Positions 7,059-14,451 of a stretch of 41,900 bases of DNA are shown one piece after another. The DNA is taken from positions 1 to 41,900 of the forward strand of contig JAUSOZ010000031.1 of NCBI GenBank assembly GCA_030655955.1, read 5' to 3'. A model generated the notes under the pieces. The model did not search any database. It saw nothing but the letters and a program-made list of their open reading frames with translations, and had not been told where the DNA came from. Positions within the stretch are counted from its first letter, which is position 1. The number at the start of each line of letters is the position of its first letter. The position numbers were made by a program, and so were the translations under genes. This DNA comes from Deltaproteobacteria bacterium. GTDB taxonomy: Bacteria > Desulfobacterota > Desulfobaccia > Desulfobaccales > 0-14-0-80-60-11.

Positions 7059-9731
7059 TCACCCCATCAGTTCCTTAATCCGTTCCCGGTGGGTTTTGAG
7101 TTTGTTCAGTTTATCGGTCTGGGCCTGGAGTTTGGCCTGTTCTTTGGCGACCACTTCGGGCGGGGCCTTGGCCAGGAAGTCTTCGTTGCTCATCTTGCGT
7201 TGGGCCTGGCTGACTTCTTTGCCCAGTTTCTCCAGTTCCCGGTCCAGGCGCTTGGCCTCTTCCGTGAAGTCGATGATCCCCGCCAGGGGCATGAAGATGT
7301 CCACCTTGTCGACCACGGCCTTGGCTGCGGCCGCGGGCGGGCCGGTGGTCGCGTTAAAGTGGAGATCCCGGACCCGGCCCAGGATCTGGATGGATTGCCG
7401 GTGGCGGTTCAGGGTTTGAATGGGTGCATTCTCCAGGCAGTGGAGAAAGACCTCCACCTGGGTGCCCGGGGGCACGTTCATCTCGCCCCGGATATTGCGG
7501 ATGGCGTTGATGGTGGCCATGACCAGGTTCATCTCGGCTTCGGCCTCGGGGTGGTCGAATTGAGGCTCCGGTTGGGGATAGGGCGCCACCATGATGCTGC
7601 CCTGGGCCCCGGGCAGCTGCTGCCAGATCTCCTCGGTCATAAAGGGCGTGAAGGGGTGCAGGAGGCGGAGAACGGCGCTGAGCACCTTGAGGAGGACTGA
7701 CTGGCACTGGCGCCGGGTGGCCGCGGCCTCTTTGTCATAGAGCTGAGGCTTGATGAACTCCAGATACCAGTCGCAGAACTCGTGCCAGACGAACTGGTAC
7801 AGTGTGTTGGCCGCCTGATCGAAGGCGTAGGTGTCCAGGCTCTTGCGGGTCTCCCGGATGACCTGTTGGAGGCGGCTCATGATCCAGGCCTCCACCGTGG
7901 TCAGTTTTTCGTCAGGGTCGAGGTCAGCCCCACCAGCCGGCGGCTCGGGGTCAAAGCCCTCCAGGTTCATGAAGGTGAAGCGGCAGGCGTTCCAGACCTT
8001 GTTGGCGAAATTGCGGTAGCCGGCGATGCGCTCCTCGGAAAGGCGCACGTCCCGGCCCATGGCGGCGAAGGCGGCCAGGGAAAAACGGAAGGCGTCGGTG
8101 CCGTATTTATCCATGAGTTCCAGGGGATCGATGACGTTGCCCTTGGACTTGCTCATTTTCTGGCCTTCCGGGTCTCGTACGAGGGCGTGGATATAGACCT
8201 CCCGGAACGGGACTTCCCCCATGAAGTGAATCCCCATCATCATCATCCGGGCCACCCAGAAAAACAGGATGTCGAAGGCGGTGATCAGGACCGACGTGGG
8301 GTAAAAGAGCTTGAGTTCCGGGGTCTCGGTGGGCCAGCCCAGGGTGGAGAAGGGCCACAGGGCCGAAGAGAACCAGGTGTCCAGGACGTCGGTTTCCTGG
8401 ACAAGGTCGACGCCGCCGCAGTCGGGGCAGGCAGCCGGGTCTTCCCGGCTGACGATTGCCCGGCCGCACTTGGCGCAGGTCCAGGCCGGGATGCGGTGGC
8501 CCCACCATATCTGCCGGGATATGCACCAGTCCCTGATATTGCTCATCCAGTCGTAATAGCTCTTGTCCCAGTTGGCGGGGATCAGCCGGGTGCGGCCGTC
8601 TTCCACCGCGGCCACGGCCTCCGCCGCCAGGGTCTTGACGGCCACGAACCACTGCTTGGAGATCAGGGGTTCCACCACGGTCTTGCAGCGGTAGCAGTGC
8701 CCCACCGGCACGGTGTACGGCTCCATTTTGACCAGAAGGCCGTCGGCTTTGAGATCCTTGAGGATCTGCGCCCGGCAGGCGAACCGGTCCATACCCTGGT
8801 ATTTCCCGGCCGCGGCGGTCATGAGGCCGGCTTCGTCGATGACCTTGATCGCGGGCAGATCGTGGCGCCGGGCCACCTCAAAGTCGTTGAGATCGTGGGC
8901 CGGGGTGATCTTCAGGGCGCCGGTGCCGAATTCCAGGGCCACGTAGGCATCGGTGATGACCGGAATGGGGCGCCCCAACACCGGCAGACTCAGGGTGGCG
9001 CCGTGGTATTTCTTATAGCGCTTGTCTGTGGGGTTCACGGCCACCGCGGTGTCACCCAACAGCGTCTCGGGGCGGGTGGTGGCCACGGTGACACTGCCTT
9101 CGCCCTCGGCCAGGGGGTACTTGATGTGGTAGAGGTGGCCGTCGGTGGGTTCGTGCTCCACCTCCAGGTCGGCCAGGGCCGTCTGGCAGCGGGGACACCA
9201 GTTGATGATGTAGTCCCCCTTGTAGATCAGGCCCTCTTCATAGAGACGCACGAAGACCTCTCGCACCGCCCGGGACAGGCCTTCGTCCAGGGTAAAGCGC
9301 TCCCGGCTCCAATCGCAGGAACAGCCCAGGCGTTTCAGCTGGGTGATGATGTGCCCGCCGGAGCTGGCCTTCCACTCCCAGACCCGCTTAATAAAGGCCT
9401 CCCGGCCCAGGGCGTGGCGGTCTTTGCCCTCGGCGGCCAGTTGGCGCTCCACCACGTTCTGGGTGGCGATGCCGGCGTGGTCGGTGCCCGGCATCCACAG
9501 GGCGTCGAAGCCGTCCATGCGCTTGAACCGGACCAGGATGTCTTGTAGCGTGTTGTTGAGGGCGTGGCCCATGTGCAGGACGCCGGTGACGTTGGGGGGC
9601 GGGATGACTATGCAGTAACCGGGTTTGGCGCCATCGGCCTTGGCATGGAAAAATCCCTGCCCTTCCCAATATTCATACCACTTGGCCTCGATCCGCTGGG
9701 GATCGTAAACTTTGTCCAAAATTTCCGTCAT
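7059..9731 (-). CDS. valS: Valyl-tRNA synthetase
   Basis: ValS charges tRNA-Val. The 890-residue class I synthetase shows the HIGH-type motif (NVTGVLHMGHALN), GTDHAGIATQ, a CP1 editing domain with TTRPETLLGDTAVAV, two Cys zinc pairs (CPRCQ and the CAKCG/CPDCG pair), the KMSKS loop (KMSKSKGN) and a C-terminal tRNA-binding coiled coil (about residues 825-890, ending KTHRERIKELMG). An open frame extends 40 codons further upstream, but the ATG at 9731 has AAGGA in front and begins the conserved MTEILDKVYDP. Confidence 0.97.
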   Translation of the reverse strand: MTEILDKVYDPQRIEAKWYEYWEGQGFFHAKADGAKPGYCIVIPPPNVTGVLHMGHALNNTLQDILVRFKRMDGFDALWMPGTDHAGIATQNVVERQLAAEGKDRHALGREAFIKRVWEWKASSGGHIITQLKRLGCSCDWSRERFTLDEGLSRAVREVFVRLYEEGLIYKGDYIINWCPRCQTALADLEVEHEPTDGHLYHIKYPLAEGEGSVTVATTRPETLLGDTAVAVNPTDKRYKKYHGATLSLPVLGRPIPVITDAYVALEFGTGALKITPAHDLNDFEVARRHDLPAIKVIDEAGLMTAAAGKYQGMDRFACRAQILKDLKADGLLVKMEPYTVPVGHCYRCKTVVEPLISKQWFVAVKTLAAEAVAAVEDGRTRLIPANWDKSYYDWMSNIRDWCISRQIWWGHRIPAWTCAKCGRAIVSREDPAACPDCGGVDLVQETDVLDTWFSSALWPFSTLGWPTETPELKLFYPTSVLITAFDILFFWVARMMMMGIHFMGEVPFREVYIHALVRDPEGQKMSKSKGNVIDPLELMDKYGTDAFRFSLAAFAAMGRDVRLSEERIAGYRNFANKVWNACRFTFMNLEGFDPEPPAGGADLDPDEKLTTVEAWIMSRLQQVIRETRKSLDTYAFDQAANTLYQFVWHEFCDWYLEFIKPQLYDKEAAATRRQCQSVLLKVLSAVLRLLHPFTPFMTEEIWQQLPGAQGSIMVAPYPQPEPQFDHPEAEAEMNLVMATINAIRNIRGEMNVPPGTQVEVFLHCLENAPIQTLNRHRQSIQILGRVRDLHFNATTGPPAAAAKAVVDKVDIFMPLAGIIDFTEEAKRLDRELEKLGKEVSQAQRKMSNEDFLAKAPPEVVAKEQAKLQAQTDKLNKLKTHRERIKELMG

Positions 9732-10005
9732 ATCGGTCCTTGTGGTGAATCGGCTGAGGAGACCAGCAGCCCGGCACCCATGCCCCTGCCTCAACCCCGG
9801 AAACCTGTGGAGAGATGAGTCCCGGGATGATATCCCCGAAGCCATCCGCATACTTGGCAGGATTATGGAAGGGTGGTGGTGAATCGAGGTCTAAGGGTCT
9901 GGGGCTCTCCCTAACCAATATTGAGACTAACTATTGAATATCATTGCTAAGTAACATGTAGGGGGGGAGATGTCAAGGGAATTGGGGCCCAGACTTGGGA
10001 AAGGC
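9732..10005. other. Divergent intergenic region valS/tetR
   Basis: This region separates the divergent valS and tetR genes. Apart from the tetR promoter beginning at 10006, I see no gene or clear regulatory site in it. The valS promoter should lie here but no consensus match stood out. Confidence 0.5.
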
Positions 10006-10035
10006 TTGACAGTTCACCGGCATATCTGTTATGAC
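10006..10035 (+). promoter_or_regulatory. tetR promoter
   Basis: A perfect -35 (TTGACA, 10006-10011) is followed after 18 bases by TATGAC (10030-10035), preceded by TG to give an extended -10 (TGTTATGAC from 10027). The -10 is overlapped by the palindromic operator at 10032-10045. Transcription would start near 10041-10044, almost on the chosen ATG. Confidence 0.6.
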
Positions 10036-10045
10036 CAACTGGTCA
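10032..10045. promoter_or_regulatory. Putative TetR operator, autoregulatory copy
   Basis: TGACCAACTGGTCA is an inverted repeat (TGACC/GGTCA) overlapping the tetR -10 element. A copy with one base different (TGACCAACCGGTCA) lies at 10912-10925 in front of mqnE. Two near-identical palindromes flanking a TetR-family gene and the operon it precedes are the usual sign of its binding site. Confidence 0.75.
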
Positions 10046-10695
10046 TGGATGAAGAAGCGGCCCTCTCGACTTTTCGGCACCTGCCCCCGGACAAGCAGGA
10101 ACGCGTGCTGGATGCGGCGTTAGCGGAGTTCGCCGACCAGGGCTATCATCAGGCCTCGCTCAACCGCATGGTGGCCCAGGCCGGGATCGCCAAGGGGTCG
10201 CTGTATCAGTATTTCCCCAACAAAGAGGGGATCTTTGCCTATATCTTCCGCTATGCCCTCAAGCTGGTGCGGCGCACCCTGACCACGGTCAAGGAAGAGA
10301 CCCTGGAAGAGAATTTTTTTGTCCGGCTGGAAAAATCCCTGTTGGCCGGGGTGGCCTTCTCCCGGGAGCACCCGCGGATTTTCAGCCTCTATCTGAAGAT
10401 TCAGTTCGATAAGAATGTGCCGTTCCGGGATGAATTCCTGGCTGCGGTGCGGCGCCACGCCACGGAATATTTCGCCTCCCTGGTGCGCCGGGCCCAAAGC
10501 CGGGGGGAACTGCGGCCCGGCGTCCCCCGGGCCGCCACCCTGTTCCTGCTGGACGCGGTGTTCGACCGGTTTCTCCAGGCCGTGGCGGTCCCGGCCCTGG
10601 ACGTCACCCTGGGCCTGCACCAGGCTACTGATGCAGCCATCCATAAACACATCCGGGAACTCATCAGCCTCCTGCAGGAGGGCCTGGCGGCGTAG
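10045..10695 (+). CDS. TetR/AcrR-family transcriptional regulator
   Basis: A 216-residue regulator with an N-terminal TetR helix-turn-helix (RVLDAALAEFADQGYHQASL, then MVAQAGIAKGSLYQYFPNKE) and a variable ligand-binding domain that has a TetR_C-like helical composition. The ATG at 10045 is preferred to an upstream one at 9970 because the promoter lies between them; it has no ribosome-binding site and may be read from an almost leaderless transcript. The matching palindromes on its own promoter and in front of mqnE indicate that it represses itself and the menaquinone operon. The effector is unknown; a quinone, a lipid or a redox-linked metabolite would make sense. Confidence 0.88.
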   Translation: MDEEAALSTFRHLPPDKQERVLDAALAEFADQGYHQASLNRMVAQAGIAKGSLYQYFPNKEGIFAYIFRYALKLVRRTLTTVKEETLEENFFVRLEKSLLAGVAFSREHPRIFSLYLKIQFDKNVPFRDEFLAAVRRHATEYFASLVRRAQSRGELRPGVPRAATLFLLDAVFDRFLQAVAVPALDVTLGLHQATDAAIHKHIRELISLLQEGLAA

Positions 10696-10723
10696 GTAGT
10701 GGTCAGTAGTCAGTAGTCAGTGG
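10696..10723 (+). repeat. Period-7 tandem repeat after tetR stop
   Basis: Four units of seven bases (consensus TCAGTAG, first and last units degenerate) begin directly after the tetR stop codon. The same unit recurs at the end of mqnE (12023-12053). Confidence 0.8.
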
Positions 10724-10730
10724 TTTCTCT

Positions 10731-10838
10731 CGTTCCCAAGCTCCAGCTTGGGAACGCAACTTGGCGGTGAAGCTCTGCTTTGCCAAAATGTAGGGTGCGC
10801 ATCGCGCACCGACTTGGTGGGCAAGACGCCCGCCCTAC
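10731..10838. repeat. Two palindromic repeats between tetR and mqnE
   Basis: At 10731-10756 is a perfect inverted repeat built on CGTTCCCAAGC/GCTTGGGAACG. At 10790-10838 is a GTAGGG...CCCTAC element with inner arms GGTGCGC/GCGCACC and GGGC/GCCC. Both types recur elsewhere in the window. Confidence 0.75.
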
Positions 10839-10900
10839 TGGACTTTTCATGCTTTACGGGTGAGCCAAAGGCCCAGGAGCAACTGTTCCGAAAATTTTTT

Positions 10901-10909
10901 TGTTATCAT
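10901..10909 (+). promoter_or_regulatory. Extended -10 promoter of the mqn operon
   Basis: TGTTATCAT (10901-10909) is an extended -10 element next to the operator palindrome at 10912-10925; no clear -35 is visible. The tetR promoter has the same TGTTAT next to the same palindrome, so the two promoters look alike in layout. Confidence 0.5.
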
Positions 10910-10911
10910 GG

Positions 10912-10925
10912 TGACCAACCGGTCA
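10912..10925. promoter_or_regulatory. Putative TetR operator in front of mqnE
   Basis: TGACCAACCGGTCA sits just downstream of the extended -10 and upstream of the mqnE ribosome-binding site (AGGAGG at about 10929-10934). It matches the palindrome at 10032-10045 in 13 of 14 bases. A bound repressor would cover the transcription start. Confidence 0.75.
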
Positions 10926-10941
10926 TAAAGGAGGCAGGTTC

Positions 10942-12042
10942 ATGGTCTGGGGAGGCATCCAAGACCCGGCGCTTCAGCCAATTTATGAGAAAGTGGCGGC
11001 GGGGGCGCGTCTGAGCCGGGAAGACGGCGTCACCCTGTTCGACAGCCCCGATCTGTTGGGGGTGGGGCGCCTGGCCCAGATGGTCAAGGAACGTCTCCAC
11101 GGCCGCAAGGCCTACTATATCTATAATCAGCATATCAACTACTCCAACATCTGCGTCAATGGCTGCAAGTTTTGCGCTTTCGGGCGCAAGGCCGGGGAAC
11201 CCGGGGCCTACGAGATGAGCCTCCCGGAGATCTTTGCCAAGGTGGAGGCCAGAGCGCAGGAGCCCATTACGGAGATTCACATCGTGGGCGGCTGCCACCC
11301 GGACCTGCCTTTTACCTATTATCTGGACATGCTCCGGGGCATCAAGGCCCGGCGGCCGGAGGTTCACCTCCAGGCCTTCACCGCCGTGGAGGTGGCCCAC
11401 CTGGCCCAAAAGGCCGAAATGAGCCTGCCCGACACCCTGGCGGCCCTGAAAGAGGCGGGCCTGGGGTCGCTCCCCGGCGGCGGCGCCGAAGTCTTCAGTT
11501 CCCGGGTGCGCCAAAGCCTCTGCCCGGAAAAGCTCTCCCCCGAGGGCTGGATAGAGGTGGCCCAGATGGCCCACCGGCTCGACCTCAACACCAATGCCAC
11601 CATGCTCTATGGGCACCTGGAGAGCGCGGCGGAGCGGGTGGATCATCTTGTGAGGCTGAGGGAAGCTCAGGATGAGACCGGCGGCTTTTTGGCCTTCATT
11701 CCCCTGGCCTTCCATCCCGCCAACACCGGCTTGAGCGAGCTGGCCGGCCCCAGCGCCATCGACGACCTCAAGACCCTGGCCATCTCCCGGTTGATGCTGG
11801 ACAATTTTCCCCACATCAAGGCGTTTTGGGTGATGCTGGGCCCGAAACTCTCCCAGATTTCCCTGTGTTTCGGGGTGGACGACGTGGACGGCACGGTGAT
11901 GGAGGAGCGCATCACCCACATGGCCGGGGCCCAGACCCCCCAAGGCCTGACCCGGGCGCAACTGCAAGGGCTGATCCGGGAGGCGGGCTGCGAGCCGGTG
12001 GAACGGGATACCCTGTATAAGATAGTAGTCAGTAGTCAGTAG
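10942..12042 (+). CDS. mqnE: Aminofutalosine synthase MqnE
   Basis: MqnE is the radical SAM enzyme that joins 3-[(1-carboxyvinyl)oxy]benzoate to the adenosyl group of SAM, giving 6-amino-6-deoxyfutalosine in the futalosine route to menaquinone. Of 366 residues, Cys71, Cys75 and Cys78 (CVNGCKFCAF) bind the 4Fe-4S cluster. The stretch EIHIVGGCHPDLPFTYY is typical of MqnE, whereas MqnC has LLQGGLNPDL. A strong AGGAGG precedes the ATG. The last codons (IVVSSQ and the TAG stop) are not family sequence; they are encoded by a TCAGTAG period-7 repeat that has reached the gene end. First gene of the menaquinone operon. Confidence 0.93.
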   Translation: MVWGGIQDPALQPIYEKVAAGARLSREDGVTLFDSPDLLGVGRLAQMVKERLHGRKAYYIYNQHINYSNICVNGCKFCAFGRKAGEPGAYEMSLPEIFAKVEARAQEPITEIHIVGGCHPDLPFTYYLDMLRGIKARRPEVHLQAFTAVEVAHLAQKAEMSLPDTLAALKEAGLGSLPGGGAEVFSSRVRQSLCPEKLSPEGWIEVAQMAHRLDLNTNATMLYGHLESAAERVDHLVRLREAQDETGGFLAFIPLAFHPANTGLSELAGPSAIDDLKTLAISRLMLDNFPHIKAFWVMLGPKLSQISLCFGVDDVDGTVMEERITHMAGAQTPQGLTRAQLQGLIREAGCEPVERDTLYKIVVSSQ

Positions 12043-12053
12043 TCAGAGGTCAG
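12023..12053 (+). repeat. Period-7 tandem repeat forming the mqnE 3' end
   Basis: About four units of the heptamer TAGTCAG run from inside mqnE through its stop codon (12040-12042) into the spacer before mqnC. It is the same unit as at 10696-10723. Confidence 0.8.
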
Positions 12054-12089
12054 TTGGTTTAGTGAGACAAAACATTTATAGAGGTTAAG

Positions 12090-13112
12090 ATGATTTTCGG
12101 CCAGCGTCTGGATTGTGATGCAGCCCGGCAACTGTGGGACCTGGACCTCCTGACCTTGGGGGCCGCGGCCGATCAGGTGCGCCGGCGCCTCAATCCCGGC
12201 AACCGGGTCACCTTCGTCATCGACCGGAATATCAACTACACCAACATCTGCACCTCTGGCTGCCGCTTCTGCGCCTTTTACCGGCCTCCCGGGGCCGACG
12301 ACGGCTACGTCCTCACTTGGGAGGCGCTGGCGGCCAAACTGGTGGAACTCAAGGACCACGGCGGCAGCGGCGTCCTGCTCCAGGGCGGCCTCAATCCTGA
12401 TTTGCCACTGGCCTATTACCTGAAACTCGTGAGCTTCATCCGGGACTTCGGCCTGGCGGTCCACGGCTTCTCCCCGCCGGAGATTTTTTATGTGGCCGCA
12501 AACAACGCTCTCAGCCTGGAAGAACTGATTCGCCGCCTGATGGACGCGGGGCTGAGTTCCATCCCCGGGGGCGGGGCCGAGATCCTGGTGGACCGGGTGC
12601 GGCAGCAGATTTCGCCGCAAAAATGCTCGGCCTCCCAGTGGCTCGAGGTCATGGCCGCGGCTCACCGCGCCGGTTTAAAGACCAGCGCCACCATGATGTT
12701 CGGCCACCTGGAGACCCGGGCGGAACGGGTCGAACACCTGGTCAAGATTCGGCAACTCCAGGACGACACCGGCGGCTTCACCGCCTTCATCCCCTGGACC
12801 TACCAGCCCGGGGGCACGCACCTGGCGGGCCAGGCCCTGGGCGCGGTGGAGTACTTGAAAACCCTGGCCATCTCCCGCCTGGTGCTGGATAACGTGCCCC
12901 ACCTCCAGGTCTCCTGGGTGACCCAGGGACCCAAGGTGGCCCAGGTGGCCCTGAAATTCGGGGCCGACGACTTCGGCTCCACCATGCTGGAAGAAAACGT
13001 GGTGGCCGCCACCGGGGTGGGCTTCCACCTGACGCGGGCCGAAATCGACACCCTGATCCGGCAGTGCGGCTATGAGCCGCAGGTAAGGGATCATCGGTAT
13101 GACTTGGAGTGA
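12090..13112 (+). CDS. mqnC: Dehypoxanthine futalosine cyclase MqnC
   Basis: MqnC is a radical SAM enzyme that cyclises dehypoxanthine futalosine to cyclic DHFL. The 340-residue protein carries Cys54, Cys58 and Cys61 (CTSGCRFCAFYR) for the 4Fe-4S cluster, and GVLLQGGLNPDLPLAYY, the motif separating MqnC from MqnE. SSIPGGGAEIL, TSATMMFGHLET and TGGFTAFIPWTYQPGGT are further family blocks. GAGG at 12081-12084 precedes the ATG. It follows mqnE by 47 bases, part of them repeat, and the paralogues clearly arose by an old duplication. Confidence 0.94.
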   Translation: MIFGQRLDCDAARQLWDLDLLTLGAAADQVRRRLNPGNRVTFVIDRNINYTNICTSGCRFCAFYRPPGADDGYVLTWEALAAKLVELKDHGGSGVLLQGGLNPDLPLAYYLKLVSFIRDFGLAVHGFSPPEIFYVAANNALSLEELIRRLMDAGLSSIPGGGAEILVDRVRQQISPQKCSASQWLEVMAAAHRAGLKTSATMMFGHLETRAERVEHLVKIRQLQDDTGGFTAFIPWTYQPGGTHLAGQALGAVEYLKTLAISRLVLDNVPHLQVSWVTQGPKVAQVALKFGADDFGSTMLEENVVAATGVGFHLTRAEIDTLIRQCGYEPQVRDHRYDLE

Positions 13113-13126
13113 GCAGTGAGCAGTAG
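13109..13126 (+). repeat. Period-7 repeat, left arm of an inverted pair around the nucleosidase gene
   Basis: GTGAGCAGTGAGCAGTAG begins at the stop codon of mqnC (TGA 13110-13112). Its exact reverse complement (18 bases) lies within 14413-14437, so the pair brackets the nucleosidase gene. Confidence 0.8.
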
Positions 13127-13130
13127 ATGT

Positions 13131-13446
13131 GTAGGGCGGGCACTGCCCGCCATGCGGTCCGCACAGGCTGGAAAGCCTGTGCCACCGGAAAAACTTTTCA
13201 GGACAGTTGGTTATGGGACTATCTATTTCTGGTTCCCAAGCTCCAGCTTGGGAACCCCATTGCAGGCAAAGCTCCTGCTTTGCGAGAGAATCATCTATTT
13301 ATGGCGCCATGCGCCCCAAGCAGGAGCTTGGGGGAAATTTACGTTCCCAAGCAGGAGCTTGGGAACGAGGGAAAGGCGGGATGCGCTGCCTTTTCCCGCC
13401 CTACGGGCTACGGGCTGGCATGATGGTGCGTAGAACGCACCCTACG
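13131..13446. repeat. Island of palindromic repeats between mqnC and the nucleosidase gene
   Basis: The 366-base gap holds no gene. It holds a GTAGGGCGGGC element with GGCTGG/CCTGTGCCACC arms (13131-13186), an inverted repeat GGTTCCCAAGC/GCTTGGGAACC (13231-13256), GCAAAGC/GCTTTGC (13267-13282), CCCCAAGC/GCTTGGGG (13314-13333), CGTTCCCAAGC/GCTTGGGAACG (13332-13357) and GGTGCGTAGAACGCACCCTAC near 13425-13445. It is the densest repeat block in the window and lies inside the operon. Confidence 0.8.
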
Positions 13447-13478
13447 AAAGACTTTTCGGAACTGAAATAAGGATAGTT

Positions 13479-14345
13479 ATGAACCCAAAAATCGCCATCA
13501 TAGCCCGGGTGGGGGCGCACAAGGCCCTGGCGGCGGCGGGTTTGCAGCCGCACCACACCGAGGTTTACTCCACGCCCTATGGCGACAGCCGCCCGGTGCA
13601 TTGGTTCCGGCAGGGCGAGATTGATTTCGTGGTCCTGTCCCGGCACGGTGAGGCGGGCTACGAGATTTCGGCGCCGTTTATCAATGCCCGGGCCAATCTC
13701 TATGCCTTGAAGGCGCTGGGGGTGTCCAAGATCCTGGCCTGGGTGGCGCCGGGGTCGCTCAGGCAGGAGATGGCGCCGGGGGACCTGGTGGCGCCCCACG
13801 ACGTGCTGGACGAAGGCAAAGGCGGGCCCCACACCTTCTATGCCGGGGTGGGGTGGGGTTTTATAAGGCACCACCCCCTGTTCTGCCCGGAGCTGAGGGC
13901 GGCCATGCTGGGGGCGCTGGTAGATGTTCCCTTTACGGTGCACGACCGGGCGGTCTACGTGGCCACGACGGGCCCGCGCCTTGAGACCGCGGCGGAAATC
14001 CGCAAGTTCGGCCTCCTGGGGGGCGACCTGGTGGGCCAGACCCTGGCGCCCGAGGTCTTCCTGGCCCGGGAACTGGAGCTGTGTTATACGGCCCTGACCT
14101 ACGTGGTGAATTACGCCGAAGGCTTGCTGGACCGGCCGTATGCGCCCGGAGTGCTTTTTGAAGGGCTGGCCACCCCGGCGGAAATCGAGCGGGTGCGGGC
14201 GGTGGAAGCGGCCTGGCCGGAATTAATCATCCGGTTGCTGCCGGCCCTGGCGGGAACCTCCCGCCGCTGCCCCTGCCCCCGACTCATGGAACGCTACCGT
14301 CTCAGGGGCGATATCAATGACGATTGGCGGACTTGGGTAAGGTGA
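13479..14345 (+). CDS. MTAP/PNP-family nucleosidase, probable futalosine-cleaving enzyme
   Basis: A 288-residue member of the trimeric MTAP/purine nucleoside phosphorylase family, shown by SRHG (54-57), RANLYALKALG, the APGSLRQEM stretch (90-98), TGPRLETAAEIR (164-175) and QTLAPEVFLARE. It occupies the pathway slot of MqnB, which is an unrelated MTAN-type hydrolase, so it probably removes hypoxanthine from futalosine. By eye alignment Asn211 (VVNYAEG) sits where MTAP has the adenine-binding Asp and PNP the 6-oxopurine-binding Asn, which fits futalosine made by the MqnX deaminase next door. Phosphate-site Thr residues of MTAP look partly replaced. AAGGA (13469-13473) precedes the ATG. Confidence 0.75.
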   Translation: MNPKIAIIARVGAHKALAAAGLQPHHTEVYSTPYGDSRPVHWFRQGEIDFVVLSRHGEAGYEISAPFINARANLYALKALGVSKILAWVAPGSLRQEMAPGDLVAPHDVLDEGKGGPHTFYAGVGWGFIRHHPLFCPELRAAMLGALVDVPFTVHDRAVYVATTGPRLETAAEIRKFGLLGGDLVGQTLAPEVFLARELELCYTALTYVVNYAEGLLDRPYAPGVLFEGLATPAEIERVRAVEAAWPELIIRLLPALAGTSRRCPCPRLMERYRLRGDINDDWRTWVR

Positions 14346-14390
14346 TGGGGGAAAAGGGAAAAAGGCGAAAAGGGGAAAGGGTGGAAAGAG
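14346..14390 (+). repeat. Purine-rich short tandem repeat after nucleosidase stop
   Basis: Units of GGGGAAAA or GGCGAAAA, seven to eight bases long, begin directly after the stop codon. The same units occur at 24119-24163 and, inverted, at 24341-24383. Confidence 0.75.
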
Positions 14391-14412
14391 GTAAATTCGC
14401 CATGATTGATAA

Positions 14413-14437
14413 CTACTGCTCACTGCTCACTGCTTAC
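14413..14437 (+). repeat. Period-7 repeat, right arm of the inverted pair
   Basis: Three units of CTCACTG-type heptamer end 14 bases before the mqnX start. Eighteen bases are the exact reverse complement of 13109-13126. The repeat occupies the place where the mqnX ribosome-binding site would be expected. Confidence 0.8.
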
Positions 14438-14451
14438 GGCGCACTTTATAA

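Noticed and set aside
10696-10723. Period-7 arrays as CRISPR
   Set aside because: The repeats are contiguous seven-base units without spacers, and no cas gene is in the window.
10942-12042. MqnE and MqnC as CofG/CofH (F420 synthesis)
   Set aside because: The HIVGG/LLQGG motifs and the neighbouring mqnA, mqnX, ubiD, ubiX and ubiA genes point to menaquinone.
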